7,682 bases of DNA, from assembly GCA_910579115.1 (NCBI GenBank), contig CAJTSO010000067.1, positions 669 through 8,350 of the forward strand, written 5' to 3'. The position numbers were made by a program, and so were the translations under genes. Below the pieces are notes generated by a model. It had not been told where the DNA came from. It saw nothing but the letters and a program-made list of their open reading frames with translations, and made no database searches. Within the stretch, counting starts at the first letter, position 1, and the number at the start of each line of letters is the position of its first letter. This stretch comes from an uncultured Selenomonadaceae bacterium. GTDB taxonomy: Bacteria; Bacillota; Negativicutes; Selenomonadales; Selenomonadaceae. This document shows positions 5,194 through 7,682 of the stretch, piece by piece.

Positions 5194-7150
5194 CAAGAGG
5201 ATGGAGGAAAGCTCCCTTCAGCTGCCTGCTGACGGCCAGCTTGATGAGAAGGCGGAGGCCGTCCTGAAAAAGGTCGATAAAGAATCCGCCAGCCGGAAGC
5301 TGGCTGGCCCGGTCAAAAAGATTTTCTTCATCGCCTGCGTTCTGGTTTCCTGCTACCACCTCTATACGGCCGCCTTCGGCCCGCCGGTAACCCTGGTACA
5401 CCGTTCCCTGCATGTTTCCATGATGCTGGCCCTGTGCTTCATCATGTATCCCTTTTCCAAGAAATCCGACCTGGCGAAGCCTACGTTTTTTGACTGGCTG
5501 CTGGTAGTGCTGTCCTTTTCCGCTCCGGCGTATATTTATACGGATTATCTGGGAGTTGTGGAGCGGGCTGGCAACGCAAACCAGACGGATATGGTCATGG
5601 CTACTCTGGTGGTGCTGGTGCTGGAGGCCAGCCGCCGGGTGTCCGGCAATGCCCTGTCTATTCTGAGCCTGGTGTTCATCGCTTATGGCCTTTATGGCAG
5701 GAGTATGCCCGGGATGTTTATGCACCGGGGCTATGACTGGACATCCCTGTCCAACCATTTCTTTGCTAACACGGAAGGTATCTACGGTACGTCCGTCAGC
5801 GTCGCCGCCAGCTATATCTTCCTGTTCATACTGTTCGGCTGCGTTATGCAGAAGTCCGGCATGGGACAGTTCTTTAACGATATGGCGCTGGCGCTGGCCG
5901 GTCATACAAAGGGCGGCCCGGCAAAGGTGTCGGTAATCGCTTCCGGCTTCCTTGGCTCTATAAACGGCTCGGCGGTGGCCAACGTGGTTACCACCGGTGC
6001 CTTCACGATTCCCCTGATGAAAAAAACCGGCTATTCCAAGGAATTTGCTGGGGCGGTGGAATCCGCCGCTTCCGTAGGCGGGCAGCTGCTGCCGCCTATC
6101 ATGGGCGCCGCGGCCTTCATCATGGCGGAGATGCTCAGCGTCAAATACTCCTCCATCATCGTCTGGGCGGCGGTACCGGCCCTGCTCTACTACCTGGGAA
6201 TAATCATTCAGGTACAGCTCCGGGCCTCTAAGGATGGCTTGGTGGGATTGCCTAAGGAGCAGCTTCCCAAGACTGGTGAAGTGCTGAAGCGTCAGGGGCA
6301 CCTGCTTCTGCCGGTGTTCTTCCTGCTCTATATGCTGTTCTTTTCCGGCACGACGGTTATTTATTCCGCCGTTCTCACTATTCTGGTAACCATCCTGGTA
6401 TCCTGGGTCAAGCGGGAGACTCGCATGACCGCCAGTGATTTGGTGGATGCGCTGGCCGATGGGGCAAAACAGACGGTGTCCGTGGCTATCGCTTGCGCCT
6501 GCGTGGGGATTATTATCGGCGTTTCCTCCAAGACTGGTTTCGGTCTCACCATGGCCAACACCATTATTTCCCTGGGGGATACCAGCATCCTCTTTACGCT
6601 GGTCTTCACCATGATTACCTGCATGATCCTCGGCATGGGTCTGCCCTCCATTCCGGCTTATATCATTACCGCTTCCATTGCCGCTCCGGCTCTGGCCAAG
6701 CTGGGTATCGCCCCGGCAGCCGCTCATATGTTCAGCTTCTACTACGCGATGTTTGCCAACCTGACGCCGCCGGTAGCCCTGGCCTCCTTTGCGGCCGCCG
6801 GTCTTTCCGGCGGTGATCCCATGAAAACCGGCATCGCTTCCGTGAAGCTGGCTATTGCGGGCTTTATCGTTCCCTTCATGTTCGTCTACGCTCCCCAGCT
6901 CATGCTGATTAACACCACGCTGGTGGAGGGCACGACGGTAGCCCTTACCGGCTGCCTGGGGGTGTTCCTGATCGCGGTGGCTGTCGAGGGGTATTTCCTT
7001 GCGCCGGTTTCCCTGTTACTGCGGGCAGTGACAGCCGTGGGGGCCCTGATGCTCATCAAGCCGGGCGTGGATACGGATGTCGTCGGCATCGCTGTCCTGG
7101 CGGTCCTGTACTTCTTCCAGCGGAGAAAGGCGGCTTCCGCGGCGGCATAA
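5183..7150 (+). CDS. Fused TRAP transporter permease (4TM/12TM, DctQM-type)
   Basis: This 655-aa integral membrane protein should import the ligand delivered by the TAXI lipoprotein, driven by a Na+ or H+ gradient as is known for TRAP systems. A charged cytoplasmic N-terminus (about 45 residues) is followed by hydrophobic segments near 46-66, 76-90, 104-120 and 136-149, the DctQ-like part. The DctM-like 12TM part follows. Diagnostic stretches are GFLGSINGSAVANVVTTGAF (255-274), GGQLLPPIMGAAAFIMAE (299-316), LGMGLPSIPAYI (483-494) and NLTPPVALASFAAAG (526-540). These match the 4TM/12TM fusion permeases that pair with TAXI receptors. Length is typical. It overlaps the DUF1850 gene by 11 nt, indicating translational coupling, and is the last gene of the operon, with a strong terminator 35 nt after the stop. 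Confidence 0.95.
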   Translation: MEDNKRMEESSLQLPADGQLDEKAEAVLKKVDKESASRKLAGPVKKIFFIACVLVSCYHLYTAAFGPPVTLVHRSLHVSMMLALCFIMYPFSKKSDLAKPTFFDWLLVVLSFSAPAYIYTDYLGVVERAGNANQTDMVMATLVVLVLEASRRVSGNALSILSLVFIAYGLYGRSMPGMFMHRGYDWTSLSNHFFANTEGIYGTSVSVAASYIFLFILFGCVMQKSGMGQFFNDMALALAGHTKGGPAKVSVIASGFLGSINGSAVANVVTTGAFTIPLMKKTGYSKEFAGAVESAASVGGQLLPPIMGAAAFIMAEMLSVKYSSIIVWAAVPALLYYLGIIIQVQLRASKDGLVGLPKEQLPKTGEVLKRQGHLLLPVFFLLYMLFFSGTTVIYSAVLTILVTILVSWVKRETRMTASDLVDALADGAKQTVSVAIACACVGIIIGVSSKTGFGLTMANTIISLGDTSILFTLVFTMITCMILGMGLPSIPAYIITASIAAPALAKLGIAPAAAHMFSFYYAMFANLTPPVALASFAAAGLSGGDPMKTGIASVKLAIAGFIVPFMFVYAPQLMLINTTLVEGTTVALTGCLGVFLIAVAVEGYFLAPVSLLLRAVTAVGALMLIKPGVDTDVVGIAVLAVLYFFQRRKAASAAA

Positions 7151-7184
7151 CGAAAATAAAAGCTAAAACTCCTTTCAGTGCCCG

Positions 7185-7217
7185 ATCACCGGCGGCTTTG
7201 GTCCGCCGGTGATTTTT
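7185..7217 (+). terminator. Rho-independent terminator of the TRAP operon
   Basis: ATCACCGGCGG (7185-7195) pairs perfectly with CCGCCGGTGAT (7203-7213) around a 7-nt loop, followed by a T run (7213-7217) and more T-rich sequence. It lies 35 nt after the permease stop. Confidence 0.94.
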
Positions 7218-7238
7218 CTTTCTTTTCGATAAATTCTG

Positions 7239-7247
7239 TGGTATAAT
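7239..7247 (+). promoter_or_regulatory. Extended -10 promoter of the penicillin-binding protein gene
   Basis: TGGTATAAT is a consensus -10 (7242-7247) with the TGn extension. The -35 position (about 7219-7224, TTTCTT) is poor and abuts the T-rich tail of the preceding terminator. Transcription would start near 7254, leaving a leader of about 78 nt. Confidence 0.75.
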
Positions 7248-7260
7248 GCGCAAATATACG

Positions 7261-7320
7261 GGCTCAAGGAGCCTTGTTTCGGTTGTGCTTTATTAAACGT
7301 GAAGTTTCTGCCTCGAGCAG
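7261..7320 (+). other. Short hairpins in the leader of the penicillin-binding protein mRNA
   Basis: GGCTC/GAGCC (7261-7265/7269-7273) overlaps an alternative CAAGG/CCTTG pairing (7265-7269/7272-7276), and the two exclude each other. CTGC/GCAG (7308-7311/7317-7320) directly borders the Shine-Dalgarno. All stems are 4-5 bp, so a regulatory role is speculative. Confidence 0.3.
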
Positions 7321-7331
7321 GGAGGAGTTAT

Positions 7332-7682
7332 ATGGATAAGAAGGAAGCGCCGGCAAGTGTCAGGCCGGCGAGACCCGGTTCCGGCGCGGGCAGGCCCCAC
7401 AAAAAGAAAAAGAGAGGCTGGGGTCGGGCGGCCCGGATAATAAGTTATTTCTGTCTGGTGGCCTTTATCCTAATGGCGGGAATCGGTTGCGGTTTTGTCA
7501 CCGCTACTCTCAATACCCGGGAAGATATTTCTGACATAAACCCGGTGGCATCTTCTCATGTTTACGATATTAAGGGCCGGGAGATTACCAGCATTCACGC
7601 GGAAGAAAACCGGGTGCCGGTGAAGCTGTCCAGCATTCCCAAGGAATTGCAGGACGCTTTTGTCTGCATTGAGGATCATCGG
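7332..7682 (+). CDS. Class A penicillin-binding protein (PBP1A type), N-terminal part, truncated by window end
   Basis: This is a bifunctional peptidoglycan glycosyltransferase/transpeptidase at the cytoplasmic membrane; 117 codons are present and the frame is open at the last base. Residues 1-33 are a cytoplasmic tail rich in Lys/Arg/Pro (HKKKKRGWGR at 23-32). A single membrane segment (about 35-60) follows. The extracytoplasmic start of the GT51 domain comes next: VYDIKGREITSI (77-88) and SIPKELQDAFVCIEDHR (101-117). In GT51 enzymes the Glu of the (I/V)EDxxF motif is the first catalytic residue; here it is Glu114, and the window ends three residues later. The start is fixed by GGGAGGAG (7320-7327) 4 nt before the ATG. 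It has its own promoter after the TRAP terminator, so it is a separate unit. The transpeptidase domain is expected downstream but is not seen. Confidence 0.93.
   Translation, partial: MDKKEAPASVRPARPGSGAGRPHKKKKRGWGRAARIISYFCLVAFILMAGIGCGFVTATLNTREDISDINPVASSHVYDIKGREITSIHAEENRVPVKLSSIPKELQDAFVCIEDHR

Noticed and set aside
5150..6727. 525-codon open frame opposite the permease
   Set aside because: The His/Gln/Gly-rich translation is typical of antisense of a membrane protein gene; the plus frame has the TRAP motifs.

Overview
This 7.7 kb window is ordinary chromosomal DNA, fairly GC-rich. It carries seven recognisable genes and no RNA genes, insertion sequences or CRISPR arrays. A Gram-positive-type layout (strong AGGAGG ribosome binding sites, clean rho-independent terminators, TGnTATAAT and TTGACA/TATACT promoters) fits an anaerobic Firmicute. 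A biotin-free OadA-type carboxyltransferase, a lipoprotein TAXI-TRAP transporter and a DUF1858 redox protein next to mutL make a member of the Negativicutes (Acidaminococcus/Selenomonas-like) my best guess. That placement is inference and was not tested.

Left part (1-1410, + strand): the 3' end of mutL is followed after 33 nt by a class I SAM methyltransferase related to the RsmJ/DUF548 family. The pair ends in a bidirectional terminator with 21-bp perfect arms, shared with the convergent gene. Middle (1430-3291, - strand): a 77-aa DUF1858 protein with a CxxC pair has its own extended -10 promoter. It follows a 489-aa carboxyltransferase subunit (pyruvate carboxylase subunit B / oxaloacetate decarboxylase alpha type) that has its own near-consensus promoter and terminator. 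The two genes are separate transcription units.

Right part (3638-7213, + strand): a three-gene TAXI-type TRAP transport operon is read divergently from the carboxyltransferase. It encodes a lipoprotein solute-binding protein, a DUF1850 protein, and a fused 4TM/12TM permease. A strong terminator closes it, and a new promoter then drives the start of a class A penicillin-binding protein (PBP1A type), which is cut by the window edge at its first catalytic glutamate.

The likely functional theme of the centre is uptake of an organic acid or amino acid by the TRAP system beside a decarboxylase/carboxyltransferase that handles oxaloacetate or pyruvate. The substrate cannot be read from the sequence. 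I see no undescribed system of a new kind. The points most worth a second look are the DUF1850 protein in the transporter operon, the biotin-domain-less carboxyltransferase with its divergent partner, and the regulatory DNA between them.
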